From Theobroma cacao (lineage: Eukaryota; Streptophyta; Magnoliopsida; Malvales; Malvaceae), in assembly GCF_000208745.1 (NCBI RefSeq), contig NC_030850.1, forward strand, positions 3,049,800 through 3,113,799: a stretch of 64,000 bases of DNA, written 5' to 3'. Shown in pieces: positions 27,092 through 39,800 of this stretch. The stretch's first letter is position 1; every line of letters starts with the position of its first letter. The position numbers and the translations under genes are program-made. A model generated the notes under the pieces. It was not told the origin of the DNA, did no database searches, and saw only the letters and a program-made list of their open reading frames with translations.

Positions 27092-30000
27092 GATTTGTCA
27101 AACTGATCCCACATTTCTCCTATGGAGATAGACACAAAGAGAAAGAGAGAGAGAGAGAGGAGGGAGGAGAGAAGAGAGAGAGAGATGACTAAGAGAAGTA
27201 ACTGAGAGTTATCATTTATGTTAATGAAGGTGCAGAGGCCATGTGATGCAAGTTGGTTAAAAAGAATAATTATTAAATTACAAGAGAAGAGAGCTACGAT
27301 ATACACAGCTCAACAAAACAAGCTAGTCATCACCAAAATGTTCTGGTGCGCAGCTCTCTGCAGAGATATAATTTAAGGTTTGCCAGAAATGGTTAATTGC
27401 TATCACCGTTGGTTTTATAAATTTATTCTCTTCTTCCTTTCTCTCTCTCTCTCTCTCTCTCGCTTGTGATCACATTTATTAATTAATTTTTTAATTAAAA
27501 AAAAAATCACCTACGGGATCAGTCTAGAATAGCATCTTTGCTACAGGACACCTATGTGATGCTGAAAGTTGCAGTGGCTCTCTCTTAGATTGACTTTAAT
27601 GGAACTTGCTGTTTTTTTAATGTTTTTCAGTACTGGAAATACTAGATGCTGTAAACCTATTGGTAAAATAGATATGATTCGGCTTTGGTAATTTGCCGGT
27701 TGGAAGATTGGCATGAGCTTTACTTCTTTCTTGTCAATGGTTATCAGATGGGTAGCAGCATTATCTTAATACGGGAATCAGCAAATCGACAAATTTTTTT
27801 GGATGGCTGAAATTACAATTTCATAATAAACCTAATTGCTACAGGTCAAGTTAGTCCTGTTTGTTTTTTCCCAATCATCATAGACATATTGCTCCAAACT
27901 TTCACTGAAAGGGGAATACTATTCTTTTCTTCTTTTTGGTGCAAGGACAAGTGAATAAGTATATATTCTCAATACAGGTCATATTTACATTATTTTTCTG
28001 GTTTTGTCAATTTTACATGATTGTGTGCAAGATATATCTGTTTCCTCAATCAATCAGGTATAACAACTGTTGTCTTCGAAAGATAAATGTATGCTTGCAA
28101 ATTGCCCGACGGGAAAAAAAAAAGGGAAAATAAAACGGGCCTGGAAAGAAAAGTGGGGGGAAAATAATCAAACTTGCTGCATTGATGACCATAATATCTA
28201 GGGCAACATTATTGTGGAGGGGTCCTCAAAAGGGTCCTTAATATCATCTCATCAGAACGTCATTATTGGATTTATGAGAATTTTGGGTCTTCATTCGTTG
28301 CTCCCACCGTTTCAAGAATTTGACTAGCTGCTGAGCCATTGGATATTAACAACATCTACTATACTTCCAAGGATGAAAATCTTGTAGAATTTGATTTGAC
28401 CATGGCCCCCAACAATGAGCTATCGGGGACTTGCCTCACTTAATTACAGGGGCGTACAATGTTTAAATGATCTGTTCCTGCTGTTTCAATGAAGTAGTGA
28501 TATGTTGGTATCTAAGACAACAAAAAAGGGAAGGGATATGTGATCGAGAGCAAGAAAACAAGGAAAATAAAAGGTGAAAATGACCACCAAATGAAAATCA
28601 TGTGTAAGATGTTGGCAAGCTATTTACTTCATAAGCAACCAAAAAACCTGGTGATGGTCTTTTATCTGCAACGGATTATCTAATAATCGTTAATTACTTC
28701 AAATGAACAATTTAATCTATGATCCCATGCACGAAATTTTCTAACTAAGCCTAACAGGGCATGTTATGCTGTCTGCTTTTTCAGAACCCAAGCTTTCTCG
28801 TCCATAATATGGAATAACATGCGACCAATAAGCAGTTATGATTCCTCCTCCAAATTGTCCTTATTTTTGGCAGTGGACAAGATGATCAGGAGGTCCATAG
28901 CTCTCTTTTTCAACCTTCTGCAAGATTCCAGCTTTGGATGTAGATTTACCATTGTCTAATTTGTTGTCACCAAGCCAGATTTGAGTTTGATGGCAATGGA
29001 CCGGAAGCTTGGATTATGTTCTTCACTGCAGACATTGGCTGCTCCATCCCAGAAATTTTAAGATCTAGACCTGTAATCTTGTGTACACATGGGAATGCAT
29101 TATGTCATCCATCATCATCTCCTCCTCCCCCCAGCCTTTTTTATTCTTCTTTTTCTTTTTAAATTTGTTTGTGGCAGCTTTAACCACCAACGTTACAATA
29201 TAATTAAGCAAATAAGAAAATGAGGTTAATACATGACGGTGTCAATAAATACAAGATTAAAAAGGATTTGTGTAGCCTGCTGCCTTGTTTGGTGTAGTCC
29301 TTTCACAGTGCATGCATAAACAAGATTAGGAAAGTCTCTTACTTTCTAGTACCTCTCTATTAATAATGCCAGCTCCTTTTTCTTCCTGTTTTCTTTATAG
29401 TCCCTCTTTTCCTCCATTCAAAATGAAGAATAAAAATTAAAAGAAGGAAAGGGATGGGAAAGATCTAAAGCATTGAACTTTTTCTTTTATGTTAAAAAGC
29501 CGGTAATGGCAACAATAGAGAGGTTGTGCAGGTGTGGGAGTTGGCCCCCACGGCATGTTTTTCTTGAGGATGAAAAGAAACTTTTGAAAAGGTCCATATG
29601 GATCCACCAGGCCCTTTGGTCAAAGATGTTGATCTTTGACAGCTTGCTAATTAGCATCGACCGCCAGTTAAAAAAGAAAAGGAAAGCAACAGGATACCAT
29701 TTTGCAGTAATTGGCATCATGTCTTCTACAGTTCCACTTTCCATCTTTTTCATTTATGGATGAAATTCCCAGCAAAATACTGAAAATAGAATATTGTCAA
29801 GAAAAAACACACAAAGGAAAAGTGGAAAACTCCATGTGTGACTTTAAGGGTTAAACATTTTGCAGTCAACAGACTAGGTTGCTGGAGTTGCTTCAGTTGA
29901 GCAGCTTTTACCTTTTTATTCTCTTCACCCCCTCTCAAACCCCAAATGGGCGGATCGTGTTTCTCCTTTTCTTCATTGACACGAAACCGAATTGAAGCCA

Positions 30001-32749
30001 TCAATTTCTAGACGTGTTATTCAGCAGGTACACAGCACCCAATCCTTAAATAAGTTAATATATATAAACATGATAGTAGGAGGTTTTGGGCTTAAACTAC
30101 CATTACCAGAATCTTAACTGCCTGTTGTATGAATAAGTGAAAAGGTTTATTTTCGATGGCCTGAATGCAACAACCAAGAAGTTTGTGTTATTGTCCCTTT
30201 ATTAAAAGCTTTCTAATCAGAAAATGCTAGCTACTACTTTCAGTTGAAACGACTTAAGGAAAACAATTACCCAGCTTGAGAAATATGTACTGTGCTTTTG
30301 CTTGTCTGAGTGCGGGTCGTGCCAACTCCTGCCTGTTTTATCTTCTTACAGTTTCGTTGGAAAGGACCAATAAAAAAGGAAAGAGAAAAATAATTTGTTC
30401 AACGGCCAACCAGTATCTAACTAGATTGATTACCAGTTCAAAGCTAAGAGTTGGGACATCCTACAGCTGAAGTGATAAGAGATGGGGTTTTGGTGAAAGA
30501 TCAAAGGCTGAAATTTTCTGAATAAAACAGAGAGAATGAAGATGATTAAAGCAAGCAAAATTTTCAGGCCTTTTTTGCTTGGTGTCATCAGTCAGGCAAA
30601 CCCCAGCAACATTGCTAATGAGGCATGAAAGAAAAGATGGTTGAGAAGTTCCATGGCGTAAATCTTACAAGCAATTGCTTTTACAAGATAATAGGTCAAT
30701 GTAGAAAACCCTGGTGGTTTTTCTTGTACTGCCAATTTTGGTGAGACGTCTCTCACATGCCAACCTAATGATTTGATATATGATGAGATATAAACACAGC
30801 CAATCTGTTCCTTTTAGGTGAAGAATTTGGTTGGTCTTAAAATTTTGTAGAGCATAAACTTTTGGATAGAATAAGGTTTAGACAAAAAATTACCAGCACG
30901 ACTTAATTAATGCATGCAACGAATAATTGAGCTTTTCCCTGGTGCATATTGACTAGGTTGCCAAATTCCTGCAATCTTCCGTCCCCCTGGTGGGATGATG
31001 CCGCCCGCCTTTTTTGTCCTGGTAAGCCATTAATTGCCTCTTTATTTGATTGGCATTTGAAAGGGGACCTATTTTTGTCGCACATGATTAAAAAGCCCAG
31101 TCGAGTCTCGTCAAAAAAAGTTAAAACTAACGTGTAATCCCATATGCTTAGCCACTTGTTAATCAATCTTTTTTTTTTTAGTGCAAAATCATACCTGTAC
31201 AAAGAGAGACAAGACGGGGAATGAACTGGTTTATCTTTTGAATAATGGGAGATTCACTTAGCCCCGTAAATAGGATCAAGTCATGGCCTGCTCTGGCTTC
31301 CAATAATGAGCCTTAAAATACAACCGGGTCATTCGGCGGGGTTTAATAGTTTCACCCGTACGGTCGTTACCCAACCTTTTCAGGCAGCTTGTCAACGCCT
31401 TGGTTGGATTTTTCAGCAGGTTTTTTGTCTCGAGTTCTGTCCTAGATCGGTATGAGGAAACATGGGATTACATTATTAGAGAATCTAATTTTTAATGAAG
31501 CTAGAATGCGTGGGGGTTCATAATTCCATTCTGTTGAGGAATAAAGTTGATCTTGTTAGTTGTAATGTGAATGCCATTAATACAATCTACATGTATTCCA
31601 AACCCCAATAGATATTGTTTCCAACTTGAACATTGACAGAAATATATAATATGGCCCAACAGATGTTTGGCTTTGAACATTCCAAAATGTATTGAATGTG
31701 CTTTGATTTAATCGGTTTTGAAAAAATAGAAACTTTGGCTTGATCTTGACTCGAGAGAACTCACTCTAGCGGTTTTAATGAATGGGAAGTTGTATAAACT
31801 TCAAAGACAAGAAAATGCTTGTGAAAAGTTAGAGCTTCAAGACACTAGGTGACTAGGTGTTGCCTTGCTTTTCGTGTGGGCACGTGGTGTCACATGCGCC
31901 CTGAATTCCCAGCCCGTTGCTGGTGGTTTTTCTCTTCTTAATGGGCCTCTTTTTGCGACCCAAACTCTTATGAGCCGGGTCTAGGTAAGACCCAATTTAA
32001 TTGTTGAAGCACCCATGAGGCCATACGCATGCAAATAGGTGGATGAAAGGGGGAGGCCATTACCCAATCTGTTGTCCCTTGCAGCCGGAACTTAGATTCT
32101 TGGGCCTTGTACTTCAATCTCCAGGCAAATCACCCATAGCCATGCAAATAGGGGAGCCACTGGCCATTGGTCATTGAACATTACCAGAACACAAAAGGTA
32201 CATTCTCTCATCCCACAAACTGCACTCGCCCTTCCCAAGGGCACTAATATATACTATGATGAGAATAAAAGAAAGATGGATGGCTTTCAGTTTTCTTCAC
32301 GAGTATCTTTTTTTAAGACACCTGCTACAGTCAGCTTGGAATGCTCTAATTTGGTTTTATAAGGCCATCATCTTCACAAAAGAGGTATAAATTGATATCT
32401 TGGAAAGCTCAACCACATTCTTGAGTCTGTTGCTAGAGCAAACTAGTGTTTGTCTCTGACTCTTTTACTTTTATCTCAACACAAAAAGCAAAGAACTTAA
32501 CGGCATAAATTTAGAAAACAAAAATCGATTAATTTCAAATGATTCTATCATAAACCAATTTGTACATTAGTTTGTATATATTTATTTTTAAATGGTTGGG
32601 GCAAAGAGGCAGTAGCAAGTATCATTGTATGTAGTATCAAGGCGCTACAGGTGACATTCCCCAATGCTCATCTTACTTTATAAGGATTCACAGCAGAAGC
32701 ACTAAAGTGAAGCTTCCTTCAATGAAAATGGTTTCTGAAAACACACATC
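27092..32749. other. Intergenic, receptor kinase upstream region
   Basis: About 5.7 kb. The first 300 bases are probably the kinase leader and promoter, with GA-rich tracts. The rest has only short, motif-free open frames. Imperfect direct repeats sharing CATGCAAATAGG lie at about 32029 and 32144. A possible coding-like start near 29912-30001 (minus) is discussed under rejected items. Confidence 0.5.
27440..27461. repeat. (TC)n microsatellite
   Basis: Eleven TC units about 350 bases upstream of the receptor-like kinase start. Confidence 0.95.
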
Positions 32750-34134
32750 TCAAACCGTAACCTTTCCACGCCCAACAAATCTAGCAGGACTAAACCGACT
32801 AAGATCAACAATGCTAGCACGTCCATCAAGCACAAGCTCAGCCACAGCAGCACCTGTAGCTGGACCATTGAGAATCCCCCAACAACTATGACCAGTGGCC
32901 ACATAACACCCCTTGACCCCTGGAAGTTCTCCAATCACTGGCACACCATCGTCGGTACATGGCAAGAAACAAGCTTGCTCTGCCTTCACTCGCGCCTCTC
33001 CTTCAGCCAGATGGCTCGAAACGTTACTAGCCACTCTCTTCAGCGTCTGTATTGACTCTGGGTTGCCAACTATTTGCTCTGGATCATCTGGCACCTCCTC
33101 CTCCGCCGACATCCCGCATAAATACACCTCCCCTAACAATCCAATTCATACATTTGTGATAAAAATATGCGAAATCGTTTATGTTTTAAAATGCAATATA
33201 AACAAATAGTTCAAAATAAAAAATTTAACGTACCAGTTGGACGAGGGTAAACTTCAGGGTCCATGGCTTTGCCGCCCTGCAGATGATAGCTAAGAAAAAG
33301 AGCATGGGGCGTTATAGCACCAGGCTCTTTCGGCTCCAGGACAATACTATGGGCCTTCAGCCCATAAACTCTAAACATTGAAGCCAACATCTCAAACTTT
33401 CCAGTCCACGGCCCAAGTGCCAAAACAACCGAGTCTGACTCAATAACTCGTCCTCCTTCAAGTACCACCGATCCAACTCGCCCTCCCTGAACCCGCAACT
33501 GCTCCAATTTCCCAATCACCACCTCAACACCATATTTTTCAACAGCCGTATTTAACAGAGTTCTAGTAAATAATTGAGGATGTACTTGGGCTGTCGTTTG
33601 GGTCGATCCAATCGTTCTGGGCCCACGTGCCGGCCCATCGACCCAAGATGGGATTGTAGAGTCACCGGACGGAGAAGATGAGCGTGATTCGGTTACTGTA
33701 ATGCTGAGAGTGGTGAGGGGTCGATAGCCGTACGATTCGGGTCCGTTGAGTTCTTCGGAGAGTGCACGGTGGAGATTAAAGCTAGCGCGCGCAAGTGACC
33801 CGACAGCACCACCGTCGCACCAATCTAGAGCGAGGAATCCGCCCGCTTTTCCGGAAGCCGCACAGGCTACGGAGGATTTTTCAATGAGAGTAACGGCAGC
33901 GCCCTTTTTGGCTAGGAAATAAGCCGTGCATACACCGATTACGCCGCCGCCACAGACCACCACGCGCTTCGTCGTTTCTGGTTGTCGTTGGTCATCCATT
34001 TGTTGTGATGGTGACGAGAAGCAGCGGATCGAAGCAGCGGTTATCACAACGTTGGAGAGCGTTCGATGGTTTCGGTTCGGTCGAAGGAAGAGATAGAGTG
34101 TGGATAGCGGCGATGATGATGATGTCACCGCCAT
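32750..34134 (-). CDS. FAD-dependent oxidoreductase, DAO fold (TDA3-like)
   Basis: Two exons, 33234-34134 and 32750-33132, with a 101-base intron, give 427 residues. The start is the first in-frame ATG (MAVTSSSS); the frame is open 19 codons further up but only from a GTG. The N-terminal 50 residues are Ser/Arg-rich and acid-poor, consistent with a plastid or mitochondrial transit peptide. The FAD-binding fold starts at about residue 57 (VVVCGGGVIGVCTAYFLA) and ends its first unit in TLIEKS. AASGKAGGFLALDW and a C-terminal GCYVATGHSCWGILNGPATG complete the typical D-amino-acid-oxidase-like fold. Relatives include yeast TDA3 and an uncharacterised plant family. The substrate is unknown; such enzymes oxidise amines or amino acids using FAD and oxygen. 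Confidence 0.88.
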
Positions 34135-36778
34135 ACCCAACTGATTGCTTTTTGTATGGCGAAGCGGTAACGGGTGGTCTTGAGCTGACACGTGTTATTT
34201 GCTATTAAATTAATTTCCTAACTGGTTCATGGAGGATCCGGTTACATTTAATTGTAATTGGGTCCAGATTCAGTTCCTGGGTTCGATCACCATGTGTCCT
34301 TAGCCCAAATACTTTTGATTTTCTGGGCGTGGGTAGGCAAAACGGTTATTTCCTTCGCCCAAAAGGAAAATGTATACTCTCAACTTTCCAATGAGTAAAA
34401 AACAGCTAGTCTTCACCAACCTCGGTGCTGACCCTAAGCTGCTGGGAATCAACACTTTTTTTTTTTTTTCCAAAAGAGATCTTCTAATTATCAAAAAACT
34501 AATCATAACATTCTAACTTTTGGCCAAATGCGATTGGTAAGCAGACAATCAAAGGCATGGAGTGTTGAATGCATATATATGGGAGCAGAGACCACCACAA
34601 ATCCCACTTAAGTCACATGAAATATCAAATTGTTACCGCAGCGCTGGTTGCTTTGTAAAGGGATAGATAATAAATAAATCCTTCCTTGCATTTCAAAAAA
34701 AAAATATCAAATTGTTAGCATATGTTCAGGTAATAATTACTTTTAATTATAGGAAATAATGGTAGTTCAAATGAGGGGAGATGGTAGTGGGAAATGACCT
34801 GTCCTCTCTACAGAATTTATCTCTTCCATCCTCGCAATCTTTTTGGAATCATTTTGTTAGTTTATTTCCAATTTGCCAAAAAAAAAACTCCTGTTTCTGT
34901 CTGTTATTTACATTACCAATGTCATCAAACCCTCGTCTCAAAGGTATTGTCGTCATTTTTGCGAGAGGACCCAATCAACTTGAAGACTCGCACTAAGGCG
35001 ACAACAATTCCTAAGTCCTAACCAATTACCTCCTCAATCTAAGATGTTAGGTGAATTATTAGTTTTGTCACTTAGCTTTGTTTTTTTTTTCCCCTTCAAG
35101 AAAACTAGCGAAAAATTAATTAGTGCTAAGATTGCTAGCCATTTTGACTATAGGCATGGCAGCCGTGTATATCTTTTGGGTTTTGTGTTCTTTTTTTTTT
35201 TTTTTCTGTTTTGGGAGATTATTAGGGGATACCATGTAGTACTAACTTGTTGAGATCTCATAAATTACTATACATTTTGATATTATATCCTTTCCCAATC
35301 ATGAGATGATGAAGTTGAATGCAAAAAAATTTCGATAGGAGTAGATAGAGAGATGAGAAATTAAGGTGATATATCAAATTGAAGATAAAAGAAATGAAAA
35401 ATAAAGATCTATGTAGTGATTAGATTATACATAACCTTCTTCATGTTTCTCTGGGATTTCTTGTCTGACTTCAGTTGGTTAGAGGACAAAAATGCAAGAT
35501 ATCAAATCCCAATGCCCTTTTATCTTCCTTAATTTTCCTGGCAACTTGATTGATAGGAAGATAGTAGGTGTTGGTTAGTGGAGTCAATTAGGGTCCCTCA
35601 GCCCTCAGATAGCTTCCACCCATCTTACAACTTAAGAGACTGAGTCAAGCAGGGGTCCCAACCACATAATTGAACGTGAAATTGAAAAATTTTATACACA
35701 AAATTAAATAGTTGCAGTTCAACAGTTATTGGTCATCATCAAACCAGGGAAATTAAAAAAAAAAACAAAACAAAACAAAGTGCCCATACAACCCCAGGAA
35801 GAGAAAAAAATAATAATAACAACAATACACAGCGGCCACAAGCAAACAAGAAAGAACCACCCTCTAACAGATAGATATAGACCCTACATTCTCCCAAAGA
35901 CAATTTGACATTGGCCTGAATGGAAACTGCAAAATCTTTTCCTTCTGTTCACACCCGAAAATGCGTTCGCCCCCACAAGACCAGACCTAACATCTAATAA
36001 GCCAAGTTTGAAAAAATTATTGCTACTTTGTTAGGAACTAGTAATTAGGTGCTTTGCTTGACTCGCTATAATTTCTGTTTTCTTTTGTTTGTTTGGCAAG
36101 AAAGCTTAAAAATCTACTGTGTGGTAACTTCCCCTTTTTTTTTTCTGCCTTTCGGGTTTCTTGTAATTGGGATCGGGGGATGATATTGACATATGGGTAA
36201 GTTTGATACACAGTAGATGGTATTGTTTAGGTCAAAGTAACTGAATTTCTGCTGTGACATAGAACTCTAGACAAATAGAATTATTTATAGCAAACTTAGC
36301 TATTTAAATTGGTTTGGTTTGAAGAAAGTTATTGATAACTAGAGAAAACTGGGCAAATGATTTTGACGTCTCAAAACAATTGATTGAAAATTTCGAAGTG
36401 AACACTTTGGACCTAAATAATAAATTTTTTCCCTTGTATCAGATCAAGTCTGCCGAATTGAAAATAAAATTAAAAAAAAAAAGGTGGAAAACTGTGTTAA
36501 GAGTGGAGAGAAGCTGGCTTTACTAAGGAAAGCATAATGATTATTATATTCAGAAGTGATTCTTATCTGAATTATTATGACTTTGTTTGAGAGTGAAATT
36601 TTGGATTATCTCAAAGTCTCAACACAACTCAATCTGAAAAACCTGGTTAGCCCAAGTAAGCTACCAAGGCTCGTAAAAGACAATGACCCCTAACCTAACC
36701 TCAGGCCAGAGGACAGGGAACATGGGGCTCCACCACATTGACAAAGCCCGTATGATTGGAGGGCTTAGGGCTCTAAGG

Positions 36779-36801
36779 CTCTCTCTCTCTTCTCTCTCTC
36801 T
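36779..36801. repeat. (CT)n microsatellite with one interruption
   Basis: Two CT runs separated by one extra T. Confidence 0.92.
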
Positions 36802-39800
36802 GCTATTCTTTACAATAACCCATCAACTGATGATCATGAAACATTAAAACCCCCTTTTTTCCTAACAAAAATTCCTGATCGATTTTTGTTTTCTTTTTGT
36901 GTTTTCAACTGAGCATTGAAGGGCAAATCATTGATGCTTTTCGATACTTTATTAGAACAAAGCATGAAGATGTTGGTTAGTTCAAAATCCACTAATCTTT
37001 GCTAGTTGGATGGAAAAGGATAACACCCCCACTAACCCCCTTTTATTGTCTTGGTATTGTCTGTAGATGGTCCATCATTCATCGTCCGTGGTACCCAACG
37101 CAAGCCATCGCACATTTGCATGTGATGCTATTTCTTTTGCAGCTCATAACTTGCTCTATCTTATATTGCTTTTGCTTGCATGTGTTATATTCCCCCCCTC
37201 CCCCTCTTTTTGTTCCTTCTTTTTCCTTTAGGATTTGTGCAATAGATGAACATAAGACAATACTTCCTTTAAAGCCTTAATGAAAATTATACTTATAAAT
37301 TGTTTTATTCATAAACTTAATTAAGTCTTCTAAAACAAATACTATAAAATTAAAGTAAAAAGCGTGTATGGGTTGGGGAGCAATTTCGCTTAGATCCTAT
37401 CAATATGCCTTTACTTGATTCTGAGAAGGAACAGTTACCAAGTTTCAGTTGGAAGAAAGGAAAGGAAAGGAAAGGAGGATAAAATTTGATGAATAAGAGT
37501 AATCATATCATAATTAATCATAAGCTCAACACTTTCATTTGCAAAAGATATTGTATTTTATCCAATTAAATGTTAATCAATCATGGTCTTCAAACAGTAA
37601 TTAATTGCTTTAACAAAAGAAAAGCAAAACAGAAATGGCTGCGCCCACCAACACTTCTTTAGAAGATGGATGCATGCATTATGTTGTGGAATGATTAAAG
37701 TACGAATAAAAAGATTAACCTTATTCCTAAGTGTTATTCTTAATGCCATACAACTATAAAGTTGTAAATAAATTAACGATAAAATCTTCAACTTCACGAT
37801 TATTTAAATATTTACTATTTTGTCACAAGTCGTTTATAATATCTTTAGGAAGATACCTTGACGATTAAAATTAAAAATTCAAACATATCGAACTTAAATC
37901 TGAATATTGAATAAGATGAGTTTTTATAAAAATATGAAAAAAATCTCTTTTTACATAATAGTTCAAAATTATATGTACTCAAAAAAATAAATAGCTCGTT
38001 GTAAATAAAATTATGAAATCATTGATTTTCCATGGGTGAAAAATTAATTATTGATTTAATTACATATGGGTGAAAAATCATAGGTTATGCTTATAATTTT
38101 TAATTTTCATTATAACATATATTGTTATAAATAAAAAGAATCAAACGGAATCTGTCGATATATTAGATTGTGGGCATGCAAGGGCAACCAATTGTTTGAA
38201 AGGTTGAGCTTGAGATGTGGGCGTAGGTAACTTGTCCTATCAATATGAATTAAGAAGCCAATTCTTTAATCAGATAAACTCTCGTGAAACATACCCTTTT
38301 TCAGCTTTGAATGGATTTGACCGTCTTTCTCAACTATTGGACGATTTGAGTTTGTTAGCCACTCATTATAATTAAAAGCAAAAAAAAAAAAAAAAAATTA
38401 AAGCCTTAATTTGATCGATAATGGATCCAAATTAAAGTCCTTAATTTCGACTTGGTCTACACGTCTTAAATATATAAAATATATTAATGGCGAATTGACA
38501 ATTCAAATTATGCATTTCTCCACTAAAGCAAAGAGAGTGAGTGAGAGATGGAATGGGGAAAAATAAAATAAAACGAGCCATGCAATTATTTGCAACAATT
38601 TTTTTGAAAAGTATTATTTGCAACAAATTATTAGTTTATTAGCTATACTTTAAATCATATCAGTAGTTCCTAAAATCTCAATAATTTTTTATTTAGAGAA
38701 TCAAAATGAATTTATTCCAAAACTTGTGTAAGGAATATTCTATAGTGATTATATATTATTTTATTAACAATTCTTGAATTTTTGGAAATGCTAAATATTG
38801 AAAGCTAAGCTCTGAAGAATTAATTAATTTAAGTAAAATTATTTGTCTATCTTATATTCCAGTCAAACCCTCAATGGTTGCGTATTGAATCTAAAATTGA
38901 GTGCTGCAGCTGTTTTTATTTATTGTGCCATTTAAATTGGTTACTTTGTTATAGTATTTTTATTTTCAATTATTATTATTATGTAATAATGTCTGCAATT
39001 CTTACACTTCTTACGACTGCGCATCAGCTTTGTTCTGAAGAAGATTTCATACCCACAGCAAACTTTATTATATCTACTGAAGAAATCGAATCAGACAAAC
39101 TTATTCTTCAACTGATGCCATGCAGAAAATGAACATATTCAATTATATCTACTTTATAAAACAAATATTGTAATTTAATGGGTTCAGAGTTGAGCCTTCT
39201 CTATGTGCCCATTAAACTAGATATGACCTCTCATGTCCTCAATTCTGGTGGTAGTCAGTTTAATGGATGGCAGTTTCTAATTTAAACGAAGGCTTTTTTT
39301 TTTCTTTTAAATTTTGCTTTGATTATGATATATTTTCCTTACTACTCTTGGTTCACTTTTTTAGTTATTTAGTTATGTAATTGCTTGTATAATTTAATCT
39401 CTGTCACATCTTACCTAACTTATTCAAAGCAATTCTTTTGATTTAATATAATGGGAAGGGAATAAAGTCAGTAACCCTCAAAATTAGTGGACCATTAATA
39501 TGAAACGTATCATATTCATACTAGTACTGTAGTTTTTCATGTTATTTTTCCTTGATTTGTTGTTCTGTCTATACTTAGTTAGGGATAGTCGGACTACGAA
39601 GAAAAGACATTCAAAATCACGTGGGAGGAGATTGAAGGGTGAGGGTACCATTTGATTGGAATTTTAGGTGTACTTAATCAATGTGTCACAAAAGTTTAAA
39701 AGCCTGAAGAATTCCATGAGCTTGAGCTTCCAATGGATGATGAAAGTGAAAACAGAGACATTTATCTACTTAAATTTCAATTGTAAACTAGCTTTTCTAT

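Noticed and set aside
29750..30004. Minus-strand ORF beginning MASIRFRVNEEKEKHD and followed by a possible GT donor
   Set aside because: The first 30 residues look protein-like, but no downstream exon, family match or acceptor could be found. Chance or an unidentified short gene cannot be told apart.
34135..34191. Upstream extension of the DAO oxidoreductase frame (19 codons)
   Set aside because: It begins with GTG, not ATG; the ATG at 34134 gives a sensible transit peptide.
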